This document shows positions 7,642 through 16,262 of a DNA stretch of 64,000 bases, piece by piece. The stretch is from assembly GCF_011045025.1 (NCBI RefSeq), contig NZ_JAAKZX010000017.1:1-64000 (forward strand). Reading direction: 5' to 3'. This DNA comes from Streptomyces ureilyticus (GTDB lineage: Bacteria > Actinomycetota > Actinomycetes > Streptomycetales > Streptomycetaceae). The notes beneath the pieces are model-generated. The model saw only the letters and a list, made by a program, of their open reading frames with translations. It made no database searches and was not told the DNA's origin. A program made the translations under genes and the position numbers. Numbering within the stretch: position 1 is the first letter of the stretch; every line of letters starts with the position of its first letter.

Positions 7642-9837
7642 ATGAACCACGTCACGCGCCGCATCGGCGACGCGAGTGCCCGCCGGCCATGGGTGACCAT
7701 CGCCTCCTGGCTGGCCGCCCTGGTCCTCGTGCTGCCTCTGGCCGGCCTGGCCGGTGGCTCGTTCGTCGACGACCTCGTCGCTCCCGGCAGCCAGAGCGAG
7801 GAGGCGATGGAACTCCTCGAAGAGCGCTTCCCCGAAGCGTCCGGCGGCAACGCCATGGCGGTGTTCGCCGCGCCGGAAGGGGAGCGGATCGATCGCCACC
7901 GGCCCGCCATTGAGGCGGCGGTCGCCCGGATCGCCGAGGTCGAGCACATCACTACGGTCACCGATCCCTTCACCGCCGGCACGGTCTCGCCCGACGGACG
8001 GATCGGCTACGCCCAAGTCACCTTCGACGTACCGACGATGGAGGTGAGTCCCGAGCAGATCGATGCCCTGGGCGGCGCGATCGAACCCGTACGCGGCGAC
8101 GGTGTCGTCGCCGAACTCGGCGGCGACACCGTCTTCATCAACGCCGAGACGCCGACTTCGGGCGCGGAGGCGGCGGGTCTGCTGGCCGCCCTGGTCATCC
8201 TGGTGGTCGCGTTCGGCACGATCGTGTCCGCGCTGGTCCCGATCGCGCTCGCCCTCGTCGCCGTCGCCGCCGGACTGGGCGGCATCACGCTGCTGGCCCA
8301 TGCGATGGACGTCTCCACCGCCGCCCCCACGATCGGCGCGATGATCGGCCTGGGCGTCGGCATCGACTACGCCCTGTTCATCATGGCCCGCTACCGCGAG
8401 AACCGCGCCGCCGGCCAGGACAACTCCAACGCGCTCTCGAACGCCATGGGTTCGTCGGGCGCGGCGGTCCTGTTCGCCGGCGGCACCGTCGTCGTGGCGA
8501 TGACCGCGCTCGCATTGACCGGCCTGGGCTTTCTGACCTCGATCGGTCTGAGCACCTCACTGGTCGTGCTGTTCGCCGTGGCGACCGCCCTGACGCTGCT
8601 GCCCGCACTGCTGTCCCTGCTGGGGGACCGCATCCACAAGGGCCGGCGCCGGAGCTTCCGTACGCGCCGGGTGAAGAACCCCGACAACCCCGACACCCCA
8701 GAGAACCTCAAGAACCCCGAGAACACGGCATGGTGGCGGTTCGCCCACCGCGTCTCCGGCCGGCCGTGGCCGTACCTGCTCGCCGCGTCCGCGGCGCTGT
8801 TGGCACTGGCGCTCCCGGCGCTGCGTATGGAGACGGGCTTCCCCGACGCGGGCAACGACGCCACCAGCACGACCCACCGCCGCGCCTACGACCTGCTGGC
8901 GGAGGGCTTCGGCCCCGGTTTCAACGCCCCGCTGCTGATCGTCGCCGACCTGCGCAGTCCCGGCGTGGACGCCGAGGGCATCCCCGGGCTGTCCCGCCGC
9001 CTCGCCGACGACCCCGGCATCGCGTCGGTCGGCGAGCCCCAGATCTCCGCGGCGGGGGACACCGTCGTCCTGCCCACGCTCCCCACCACCGCCCCCGCGG
9101 ACGCCGCGACCTCCGACACCCTCGAACGCATCCGCGACGTCGTCCCCGACAACGTCGCCGTGTCCGGCCTGACCGCCATGACCGACGACCTCACCCGCCA
9201 ACTCGCCGACACACTCCCGGTGTTCATTGCCGCGATCATCATGGTGTCGTTCCTGCTGCTGATGCTGGTGTTCCGCTCCATCGTGGTACCGCTGAAGGCC
9301 GCCGTGATGAACCTGCTGTCCATCGGCGGCGCGTACGGCGTCGTCGTGGCCGTCTTCCAATGGGGCTGGCTCGGGGAGCTGTTCAACCTCGACGAAACCC
9401 TGCCGATCGCCTCACCCATGCCGACGATCTTCTTCGCCGTTCTCTTCGGCCTGTCCATGGACTACGAGGTGTTCCTGCTCTCGCGCGTCCGAGAGGAGTA
9501 CGACGCCACGGGTGACCCCAAGGAGTCGGTGGCCCGCGGCATGGCGGTCACAGGTCGCGTCATCACCTCCGCCGCGCTGATCATGACGGTGGTCTTCCTC
9601 AGCTTCGTCGTGAACCCCTCACCGCTCGTCAAGATGATGGGCCTGGGGCTGGCGACGGCCGTCGTGCTCGACGCCACGCTCGTCCGGATGGTGCTCGTAC
9701 CCGCGGCCATGGCGTTGCTGGGCCGCGCGGCCTGGTGGCTGCCCGGTCCTCTCGACCGCCGACTGCCCCGCTTCGGCACGGAGGTCGCGGCTGTCCCAAC
9801 CTCGCCCGAACCCGTGCTTGCCCCCAACCGTCAGTGA
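7642..9837 (+). CDS. MMPL-family (RND-type) membrane exporter
   Basis: A 731-residue protein that probably exports a hydrophobic or drug-like molecule using proton motive force. It has a short N-terminus, one membrane helix, a ~150-residue extracytoplasmic loop and a five- to six-helix block, and the pattern then repeats. The proton-relay signatures GLGVGIDYALFIMARYRE and LFGLSMDYEVFLLSRVREEY occur once in each half, as expected. ATG 7642 follows AGGAG at 7630-7634. It is divergent from a two-component system, a common arrangement for regulated exporters. Length is normal for small MMPL proteins. The substrate cannot be inferred. Confidence 0.92.
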   Translation: MNHVTRRIGDASARRPWVTIASWLAALVLVLPLAGLAGGSFVDDLVAPGSQSEEAMELLEERFPEASGGNAMAVFAAPEGERIDRHRPAIEAAVARIAEVEHITTVTDPFTAGTVSPDGRIGYAQVTFDVPTMEVSPEQIDALGGAIEPVRGDGVVAELGGDTVFINAETPTSGAEAAGLLAALVILVVAFGTIVSALVPIALALVAVAAGLGGITLLAHAMDVSTAAPTIGAMIGLGVGIDYALFIMARYRENRAAGQDNSNALSNAMGSSGAAVLFAGGTVVVAMTALALTGLGFLTSIGLSTSLVVLFAVATALTLLPALLSLLGDRIHKGRRRSFRTRRVKNPDNPDTPENLKNPENTAWWRFAHRVSGRPWPYLLAASAALLALALPALRMETGFPDAGNDATSTTHRRAYDLLAEGFGPGFNAPLLIVADLRSPGVDAEGIPGLSRRLADDPGIASVGEPQISAAGDTVVLPTLPTTAPADAATSDTLERIRDVVPDNVAVSGLTAMTDDLTRQLADTLPVFIAAIIMVSFLLLMLVFRSIVVPLKAAVMNLLSIGGAYGVVVAVFQWGWLGELFNLDETLPIASPMPTIFFAVLFGLSMDYEVFLLSRVREEYDATGDPKESVARGMAVTGRVITSAALIMTVVFLSFVVNPSPLVKMMGLGLATAVVLDATLVRMVLVPAAMALLGRAAWWLPGPLDRRLPRFGTEVAAVPTSPEPVLAPNRQ

Positions 9838-9870
9838 CACGGAGCACCGATGACGAAATGCGGCCTGGCG

Positions 9871-11829
9871 TCACGCCGGCAACTCGGTGACCGTGGGGAG
9901 CGTGAGCACGCCGTCGCCGAAGTCCACGACCGTACGGGTCCCTTCGGCCCAACTCACGGTGACGGTCAGGCCGTTCACCTCGGCGGTGGCCTGCCCGGCG
10001 AGCGGTGCAGCGTCGCCTTCGCCGGTGAGGGAGGCGAGCGCGGCGAACACCGTGTCCGCCGGGTCCCCGCCGACCCTTCCAGTGAGTTCGGGGACCAGGG
10101 CCCATTGGCCGTACGCCGTGCCCTGTGGGGCGCGGACGGTGCGCTGCGTCTGCCAGCCGTGCAGGCCGAGCAGTTGACTGGTCACCTCCGGTCCGGCGAG
10201 ACGTAGCTCCGCGGCCTGCTGGGTCTCCGCTTCGGCGGCGGCCTCCGGTGACAGGGCGACGGCCCAGCCGCTGTGGTGGATCGGTGTCCCGGCCGGTACG
10301 CCGACGGTGCGGTGGACGCGCAGTTCGAGGTTGCCGCGCGCCAGCGTCAGGCTCTCGATCCGGACCGAGGGCAGGACCGGGCCGTCCTCGGGGAAGACCG
10401 GCCGGTGCCAGGAGGCGAGCCAATTCGGGCCTGCGGCAAGGGGGTTGATGCGGATACGGGCGCTGCGGGAGCCGCGTACCTGGAGCGCTATGTGGTTGTC
10501 GGGGGTGTTGGCGGCACTGGTCGGGCCGGTGCGGGTGGAGTACGCGAGGCGGGCGTAGAGCGGGTTGCCGGGGGCCCGCTCCGGCTCCCCCGAGAGGAGT
10601 TTGTAGCTGCCGTGGTTGTGGAGGCGTACGAGACCGTCCCGGCCCGTGGTCTGGATGAGCAGTCCGGGGGAGGGCAGGGCCAGTGCGCGGTCGGGGCCCT
10701 CGGAGGGGGCTTTCTCCTCGGTGGCCGTCCATACCGGGTCCTCCGGCGGGAGGAGCAATCCCAAGAAGCCTTTGGACGCCCAGTACGGGGAACCGGGCCC
10801 CGAATAGCGCTGGAGCGTCGCCTCGTGCGGCCCGTACCAGCCGAGGCTGAGGATGCCGTCGTCGGTGAGTGCGCCGCGGTCGAGGAAGTGGCGCAGCGCG
10901 CCGCTGAGGATGCGGCGGGTGGCGCCGGGGGCCAGTGGCGTCACGCCGGTGAGGGCGCCGAGGGCCACGGCGGCGACCGCCGCGAAGCGGTACGTCAGGG
11001 AGCGGCCGTGGTGGATGGGGGCGCCGTTCGCGTCGAAGAGCAGGGCGAAGCCGTCGAGGAACTCCCGTAGTCGCGGGCCGAGTTGGTCGAGCAGCGCCTG
11101 GTCGCCGGCGAGGTGTGCGTGGAGGAGCGGGTACATGTGCAGGGCCCAGCCGTTGTAGTGGTCGAAGGCCCGGCCGTCGCCGTCGGAGTACCAGCCCTGC
11201 CCCTGGTACCAGCCCTCCAGCAGACCGAGCCCGCGCTCGATCGCGCCGCGCGTCTCGGCGTCGCCCCGCCCGGCGGACTCCAGGAAGCCCGCGACGGTCA
11301 GCGGGAACAGGTACCAGTTGTTGGGAGCGGGCGTGTGCCGCAGCGCGCCGCGCAGCCACTCCTCGACGCGGTCCTGGTCGTCGGCGGGCAGCGCATCCCA
11401 GGTCCACGGCGCGGTCAGCCGCAGGGCCAGCGCCACGGACGCGGACTCCACCATGGGCTGGCCGTGGATGCCGTGGTGGCCGATCACCGGCCAGGACTCC
11501 AAGTCACCGCGGCCGGGCGTGCGGGTGCCGCGCGCGAGCCCGGCCGTGTAGCGCTCCAGGAAGCCGTGCGGGTCCTTGCCGGACGCTCCGGCGGTACGGA
11601 ACGCCGCCAGCAGGAACGTACGGGCGAAACCTTCAAGACCGTCCGAGCGCACCCCCGACTTCGAGGGCGGGCCCGGCAGGTCGATCAGGGCCTGGCCGGG
11701 GGTGGCGTAGCGGAGGACGGCCGCGAGCAGCCGGTCGGCGGTGGCCTCCCAGTGGGCGCGGGTGTACCCGGTGTAGGGGCTCAGGGTGCGGTCTTCGGCG
11801 GGCAGCGGATGCTCTGACACTCCAGCCAC
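9871..11829 (-). CDS. DUF2264 family protein, predicted carbohydrate-active
   Basis: A 652-residue cytoplasmic-looking protein (no signal peptide). The N-terminal two thirds is an alpha-helical domain with WxxxGHHGxxGQPMVESASVAL, PAPNNWYLFPLTVAGFLE and FDHYNGWALHMYPLLHA, typical of DUF2264, with a beta-rich C-terminus. The family is usually found in sugar gene clusters and is related in fold to (alpha/alpha)6 glycosidases and unsaturated-uronide hydrolases; exact activity is unproven. It is the last gene of the leftward sugar-uptake operon, 34 bases after the dehydrogenase. It starts at GTG 11829 behind AGGAG with tight spacing; GTG 11820 is the alternative. It probably processes the imported saccharide. 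Confidence 0.8.
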   Translation of the reverse strand: MAGVSEHPLPAEDRTLSPYTGYTRAHWEATADRLLAAVLRYATPGQALIDLPGPPSKSGVRSDGLEGFARTFLLAAFRTAGASGKDPHGFLERYTAGLARGTRTPGRGDLESWPVIGHHGIHGQPMVESASVALALRLTAPWTWDALPADDQDRVEEWLRGALRHTPAPNNWYLFPLTVAGFLESAGRGDAETRGAIERGLGLLEGWYQGQGWYSDGDGRAFDHYNGWALHMYPLLHAHLAGDQALLDQLGPRLREFLDGFALLFDANGAPIHHGRSLTYRFAAVAAVALGALTGVTPLAPGATRRILSGALRHFLDRGALTDDGILSLGWYGPHEATLQRYSGPGSPYWASKGFLGLLLPPEDPVWTATEEKAPSEGPDRALALPSPGLLIQTTGRDGLVRLHNHGSYKLLSGEPERAPGNPLYARLAYSTRTGPTSAANTPDNHIALQVRGSRSARIRINPLAAGPNWLASWHRPVFPEDGPVLPSVRIESLTLARGNLELRVHRTVGVPAGTPIHHSGWAVALSPEAAAEAETQQAAELRLAGPEVTSQLLGLHGWQTQRTVRAPQGTAYGQWALVPELTGRVGGDPADTVFAALASLTGEGDAAPLAGQATAEVNGLTVTVSWAEGTRTVVDFGDGVLTLPTVTELPA

Positions 11830-11863
11830 GTCTCCTGTTCATTTCCGGCTCCGGCGGACGCGC

Positions 11864-12931
11864 TCAGGCGAGCCGGGCCAGATGTTCGGGCCGTACGGGA
11901 TGGGCGAACGGGCGGCCGAGGGCGTACGACTCGACCTCGGCCAGCGCCAGATCGGCGAGGCGGCGCAGCTCGCCGCCCTTCGAACCGGCGATGTGCGGGG
12001 TGACCAGGACGTTGGGGCAGTCGAACAGCGGTGAGTCGGCGGGCAGCACCTCCGGCTCGGTGACGTCCAGGATCGCGTTCAGCCGCCCGGAGACCACCTC
12101 ACGGGTGAGCGCGGTCTGGTCGAGGACGGCGCCGCGGGCGGTGTTGATCAGCGTGCCGCCGGTACGCAGTCGCGCCAGCAGGTCGCGGCCGACCATGCCG
12201 CGGGTCTCGGGCAGCAGCGGCGTATGCACACTGACGACGTCGCTCTGCTCGAACAGCTCCGGAAGCGCGACCGGCTGCGCTCCGAGCGCACGCGCCTCGG
12301 TGGGCGTGACGTAGGGGTCGTGGAGCAGCACCGTCAGGTCGTGCGGGCGGAGCAGGTCGATGACGCGGCGTCCGATGATCGAGGCGCTCAAAATGCCAAC
12401 GGTTTTACGGTAGTTGCCCGCGTCGGGATGGCGTTCGTTCCAGTCGACGCGGCGGCGCTCGGTGCGGTAGACGCGGGCGGTGTCCAGGACCCGCTTGTTG
12501 GCGAGCAGGATCATGGCGAGGGTGTACTCGGCGACCGGCACGGCGTTGGCCGCGGCGGCCGACGATACCGCGAGGCCGCGCTCCCAGCAGGCGGGGGTGA
12601 TGTGGTGGCGTACGGTGCCGGCGGTGTGCACGACCGCGCGCAGCCGGGGCGCGGCGTCCAGGGCCGCCGCGTCGAGGGGCGGGCAGCCCCAGCCCGTGAT
12701 GAGCAGTTCGGCGTCGGCGAGCGCGCGGTGCGCGGTGGGGGTGGTGAGGTCGTCCAGGACGAGGTGCGGGTCGATGTCGGTGAGGGCGGCGAGGCGGGTC
12801 CATACATCGGTGTCGAGGACCTGTTCCGCGGTCTTCTTCGCCATGGCCAGTACGGCGCGCGGTCGGGGCCGGGGGCCGGGATCGGTGACTTGGGGTTCCG
12901 TACGGTGCAACTGGCGCTCCCTGCTGGTCAC
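11864..12931 (-). CDS. D-isomer-specific 2-hydroxyacid dehydrogenase
   Basis: An NAD-dependent oxidoreductase of 355 residues if the coupled GTG at 12931 is used (326 from ATG 12844). The shorter start would cut close to the first beta-strand (PRAVLAM), so GTG is preferred; it overlaps the permease stop by four bases. The catalytic region shows TARGAVLDQTALTREVVSGRLN, then DVTEPEVLPADSPLFDCPNVLVTPHIAGSKGGE, containing the catalytic Glu and His. The nucleotide-binding glycine motif is degenerate (VGILSASIIGRRVIDLL). It shares an operon with a sugar importer and a DUF2264 protein, so the substrate is probably a sugar-derived acid. Confidence 0.85.
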   Translation of the reverse strand: MTSRERQLHRTEPQVTDPGPRPRPRAVLAMAKKTAEQVLDTDVWTRLAALTDIDPHLVLDDLTTPTAHRALADAELLITGWGCPPLDAAALDAAPRLRAVVHTAGTVRHHITPACWERGLAVSSAAAANAVPVAEYTLAMILLANKRVLDTARVYRTERRRVDWNERHPDAGNYRKTVGILSASIIGRRVIDLLRPHDLTVLLHDPYVTPTEARALGAQPVALPELFEQSDVVSVHTPLLPETRGMVGRDLLARLRTGGTLINTARGAVLDQTALTREVVSGRLNAILDVTEPEVLPADSPLFDCPNVLVTPHIAGSKGGELRRLADLALAEVESYALGRPFAHPVRPEHLARLA

Positions 12932-13797
12932 TTGACGCTTCCCGCGGTCAGTCCGGACTTCCAGTAACGCTGCAGCGCGACGAACGTGACGATCAGCGGG
13001 ACGACGGCGAGCAGCGAGCCGATGACGACGAGCGGGTAGTACTCGGGGGAGACGGTGGCGGAGCTGTTCCAGGTGTAGAGGCCGAGGCTGAGCGGATACA
13101 GGTGCTGGTCGGACAGCATCACCATGGGCAGGAAGAAGTTGTTCCAGATCGCGGTCAGCTGGAAGAGGAAGACGGTGACGAAACCGGGGCCGAGCATGCG
13201 CAGGCTGACGCGTATGTACGTCTGCAGTTCGCCCGCGCCGTCCACGCGGGAGGCCTCCAGCACCTCGTTGGGTACGTAGCCGCTGCTGAGGATGCGGGCG
13301 AGGTAGACGCCGAAGGGGTTGAACAGGACGGGGATGAAGACCGCCCAGAAGGTGTTGACCAGGCCGATGCCGGAGGCCACCAGGTACAGCGGGAGGGCCA
13401 GCACGGTCTGCGGGACCATGACGCCGGTGAGGACGAGCCCGAACAGCTTCTCCTTGTGCCGGAACTCGTACTTGTCGAAGGCGTACCCGGCACTGACGCT
13501 GATCAGCGAGCCGACGAGGGCGCCCACGACCGCGTACAGCAGGCTGTTGAGGTACCACTCGCCGTAGAGGCCGCCGTCCATGGCGAACAGGTCGGAGAGG
13601 TTCTGGGCGAAGGAGAAGTCGCTGAGGGAGAAGATGTCCGAGCCGAAGAGGGCGTCGGCGTTCTTGGTGGAGGCGAAGAGCAGCCACAGGGCGGGCAGCA
13701 GGGTGTAGAGGGTGGCGATCAGGACGACGGCGTTGACGACCGTACGGCTCGTGAGTCTGCTCGTGGCGATCCTGCCAGGGGTGGTGGTCGTGGTCAT
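12928..13797 (-). CDS. Carbohydrate ABC transporter permease (MalG type)
   Basis: A 289-residue inner-membrane permease with about six hydrophobic spans (NAVVLIATLYTLLPALWLLF is the first). It carries the EAA loop that contacts the ATPase, here EVLEASRVDGAGELQTYIRVSLRMLGPG. The start at ATG 13797 overlaps the upstream permease stop by four bases. It is the second transmembrane subunit of the importer, with the preceding gene as partner. No ATPase is encoded in the operon; in Streptomyces such CUT1 importers are commonly energised by the shared MsiK. Confidence 0.93.
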   Translation of the reverse strand: MTTTTTPGRIATSRLTSRTVVNAVVLIATLYTLLPALWLLFASTKNADALFGSDIFSLSDFSFAQNLSDLFAMDGGLYGEWYLNSLLYAVVGALVGSLISVSAGYAFDKYEFRHKEKLFGLVLTGVMVPQTVLALPLYLVASGIGLVNTFWAVFIPVLFNPFGVYLARILSSGYVPNEVLEASRVDGAGELQTYIRVSLRMLGPGFVTVFLFQLTAIWNNFFLPMVMLSDQHLYPLSLGLYTWNSSATVSPEYYPLVVIGSLLAVVPLIVTFVALQRYWKSGLTAGSVK

Positions 13798-14771
13798 CGA
13801 GCGCTCCGATCCCTGCGGCCGGCCCAGCGCGTCACCGCGTACGACAGGGCGCAGGTGACGATGAGGAGGATGACGGAGGCCGCGGAGGCCAGTCCGTAGT
13901 TGTTGCGGCGGAAGGCCGCGTCGTAGATGTACATGTTCAGCGTGAAGCGGGAGTTGACCATCGGCGTGGCCTGGTTCATCAGCATCGGCTCGGTGAACAG
14001 CTGGAGCGCGGCGATCAGGGAGAACATGCACACCATGAGGACGGAGCTCCTGATGATGGGCACCTTGACCAGCAGCGCCGTACGCACACCGCCCGCGCCG
14101 TCGATACGGGCCGCCTCCAGCACCTCGCGCGGGAGGGCCTGCAGCGCCGCGTAGAAAATCACCATGTTGTAGCCGAGGCCGCTCCACAGCGCGATGTTGA
14201 CGATCGACGGCAGCACGGTGTGCAGTCCGAGGAAGTCGATGGTGATGTCGGCCTGGGCGAAGAGCTTGATGACCGGGCTGAGGCCGGGGGTGTAGAGGTA
14301 CAGCCAGATCACGGCGGCGATGATGCCCGGCACGGCGTGCGGCAGGTACAGCAGCATCTGCGCGGTGCGGCGCAGCCGGATCAGGCCCGAGTCGAGCAGC
14401 AGGGCCAGCGCGAGGGCGCCGATGACCACGGCCGGGACGAAGATCACGCAGTAGAGGGCGACGCTGCCGAACCCGGCGAGGAAGCTCGGGTCGCTCAACA
14501 CCGCGATATAGCTGCGCAGTCCGGTGAAGACGGTCTCCCCGCCGCCGAAGCCGAGGCCGTCGTGGTCCTCGGAGAAGAAGCTGAGGCCGATGGCGTAGCC
14601 GACGGGGACGAGGAACACGGCGACGAGCAGCGCCGTGAACGGGGCGAGCAGTGCGACGGTGGCGAGTGTCTGCTGCCGGCGTCCGGCGCGGCGGGTGCGG
14701 ACGGGGCTCGCGGCAGGCGGTGCTGTGCCCGTCCGCTTGCCCCGCTTTCCTGGGGTTATCACTGTGCTCAC
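13794..14771 (-). CDS. Sugar ABC transporter permease (MalF type)
   Basis: A 325-residue permease with a basic cytoplasmic N-terminus, six hydrophobic spans and the EAA motif EVLEAARIDGAGGVRTALLVKVP. It starts at GTG 14771, nine bases after the lipoprotein stop, with GAGGTG just upstream; the longer frame to 14936 overlaps the lipoprotein and has improbable composition. It forms the heterodimeric channel with the following MalG-type permease. Confidence 0.92.
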   Translation of the reverse strand: MSTVITPGKRGKRTGTAPPAASPVRTRRAGRRQQTLATVALLAPFTALLVAVFLVPVGYAIGLSFFSEDHDGLGFGGGETVFTGLRSYIAVLSDPSFLAGFGSVALYCVIFVPAVVIGALALALLLDSGLIRLRRTAQMLLYLPHAVPGIIAAVIWLYLYTPGLSPVIKLFAQADITIDFLGLHTVLPSIVNIALWSGLGYNMVIFYAALQALPREVLEAARIDGAGGVRTALLVKVPIIRSSVLMVCMFSLIAALQLFTEPMLMNQATPMVNSRFTLNMYIYDAAFRRNNYGLASAASVILLIVTCALSYAVTRWAGRRDRSAR

Positions 14772-14779
14772 GGCGCACC

Positions 14780-16090
14780 TCAGTGGGTAGTGACCGACAG
14801 GCCGAGGCTCTTCAGGTCGGGCAGGGTCTTGCTCTGCGCTTCGCGGAGGGCGTCCAGGACGGTGCCGCTGCCCGCACCGGCCCGCGCGAGTCCGTCGTCG
14901 CCGGAGCTGATCGTCGACACCATGCGCGGCCCCCACTTCCAGCGGGGGTCGATCAGCTCGGCTTCCTTCTCGAAGAGACCGAAGATGTCCTGGCCCGAGA
15001 AGTAACTGGTGTCCATCTCCTTGCGGGCCACCGGCACCAGGTCGGGCACGGACGGATACGCGCTGCTGATGCCGCTGGAGAGCTTGGCGCGCAGCGCGTC
15101 CGCGCTGGTGACCATCCAGGAGATGAACTCGAGTGCTTCCTCAGGGTGGTTGCTGTCCTTGGTGACCATGAAGGTCGAGCCGCCCTGGGTGCCGAGAACC
15201 GGCTTCTTCGGGTCCCACTGCGGCAGGGGCGCGATGGCCCATTTGCCCTTGCCGCCCGGTGTGGAGGCCATCATCGAGCCCGCCGCCCAGGCGCCCGCCA
15301 GCCAGCCCGCCGTCTCACCGCTCTGCAGATGCGCTCGCCACTGCTGGCTGGACGCGGGCTCGACACGCACCAGGTCGTCGTCCAGCAGGCGCTGCCAGTA
15401 CGCGGTGACCTTGCGGGTCGGGGCGTCGTCCATGGAGATACGCCACGTCTCGCCGGAGGTGTCGTACCACCGTGCGCCGGCCTGCCAGCAGTAGCTGGCC
15501 ATGTAGAGCGTGCCGTTGGTGGTAAAGAGGCTGGCGATACGGGAACGGGGCTGGGCCTCCTTGAGCTTGCGGGCCGAACTCTCGAACTCGGCCCAGGTCT
15601 TGGGAACGGGGATGTCGTGCTCGGTGAACAGGTCCTTGCGGTACAGGAAGACCATCGGCTCGATGTCGACCGGCACGGCGTAGGTGCGCTCGTCGAAGGT
15701 GGTGAGGTCCATCGCCTGCGGCATGATTCGCCGGCGTACGGACTCGGGCAGCAGGGTGGTGATGTCCCGGGGCACGCCGTCGATGGCGAAACCGGGCAGC
15801 TGGGGGTACTCGATGGTGGCGACATCGGGGGCGTTGCCGGCCCGCGCGGCGTTGCTGAGCTTGGCCCAGCCTCCCTGGTCGCCCGAAGGGACCTGCTCGA
15901 AGTCGACCTGGATCTTGGTGTGGGTGCGGTTGTACTCGTCCACCATCTCCTGGCTGCCGCGCAGCGGTGACCAGAAGCTGAGGCGAACCGGCCCGCTCTC
16001 GGCGGTGTCGCTGCCGCTGGAGGCGGTGCAGCCCGCCAGCAGCAGGGTGAAGATCATGAGCAGTACCGCCGGGCGTCCTCGACCAGGCAT
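14780..16090 (-). CDS. Extracellular sugar-binding lipoprotein
   Basis: The periplasmic-type substrate receptor of the importer, 436 residues. The signal peptide ends in the lipobox LLAGC with Cys21, so the mature protein is lipid-anchored. The family fold shows in FWSPLRGSQEMVDEYN, PDVATIEYPQL, TYAVPVDIEPMVFLYRKDLF and GGKGKWAIAPLPQW with GGSTFMV. ATG 16090 follows GGAGGG; a start 63 bases upstream would put extra sequence before the signal. It is the first gene of the structural operon, downstream of the regulator. The ligand is an oligosaccharide of unknown kind. Confidence 0.92.
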   Translation of the reverse strand: MPGRGRPAVLLMIFTLLLAGCTASSGSDTAESGPVRLSFWSPLRGSQEMVDEYNRTHTKIQVDFEQVPSGDQGGWAKLSNAARAGNAPDVATIEYPQLPGFAIDGVPRDITTLLPESVRRRIMPQAMDLTTFDERTYAVPVDIEPMVFLYRKDLFTEHDIPVPKTWAEFESSARKLKEAQPRSRIASLFTTNGTLYMASYCWQAGARWYDTSGETWRISMDDAPTRKVTAYWQRLLDDDLVRVEPASSQQWRAHLQSGETAGWLAGAWAAGSMMASTPGGKGKWAIAPLPQWDPKKPVLGTQGGSTFMVTKDSNHPEEALEFISWMVTSADALRAKLSSGISSAYPSVPDLVPVARKEMDTSYFSGQDIFGLFEKEAELIDPRWKWGPRMVSTISSGDDGLARAGAGSGTVLDALREAQSKTLPDLKSLGLSVTTH

Positions 16091-16123
16091 GGGCCCTCCC
16101 GCGTCCTTGCTGGGGTTAGGGGC

Positions 16124-16153
16124 ATCCTGATCGCTGACAGAAAAAAGCGTCAA
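16124..16153 (-). promoter_or_regulatory. Candidate promoter of the sugar-uptake operon
   Basis: Reading leftward, TTGACG (16153-16148) and CAGGAT (16129-16124) are separated by 18 bases, close to the Streptomyces vegetative consensus TTGACA/TAGRAT. They lie 34 bases before the lipoprotein start. A second TTGACC sits at 16184-16179 without a good -10. The motifs were read by eye only. Confidence 0.35.
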
Positions 16154-16262
16154 TACATCGAACAGAAGAAACTGAAACGGTCAAACGCTCATTCGTGTTC
16201 GGGGAGCCTCCCGGCGGGCCGCTGGGCCGCTGGGTCGCCGTCCGCGCCGCCCGGCCACTGCT

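Noticed and set aside
9629-11407. A 592-codon Arg/Pro-rich open frame on the minus strand
   Set aside because: It overlaps the DUF2264 gene in another frame of the same strand and runs into the MMPL gene; it is a high-GC shadow.
16156-16184. Alternative promoter TTGACC...TCGATG before the sugar operon
   Set aside because: The -10 is poor; the TTGACG/CAGGAT pair closer to the gene fits better.
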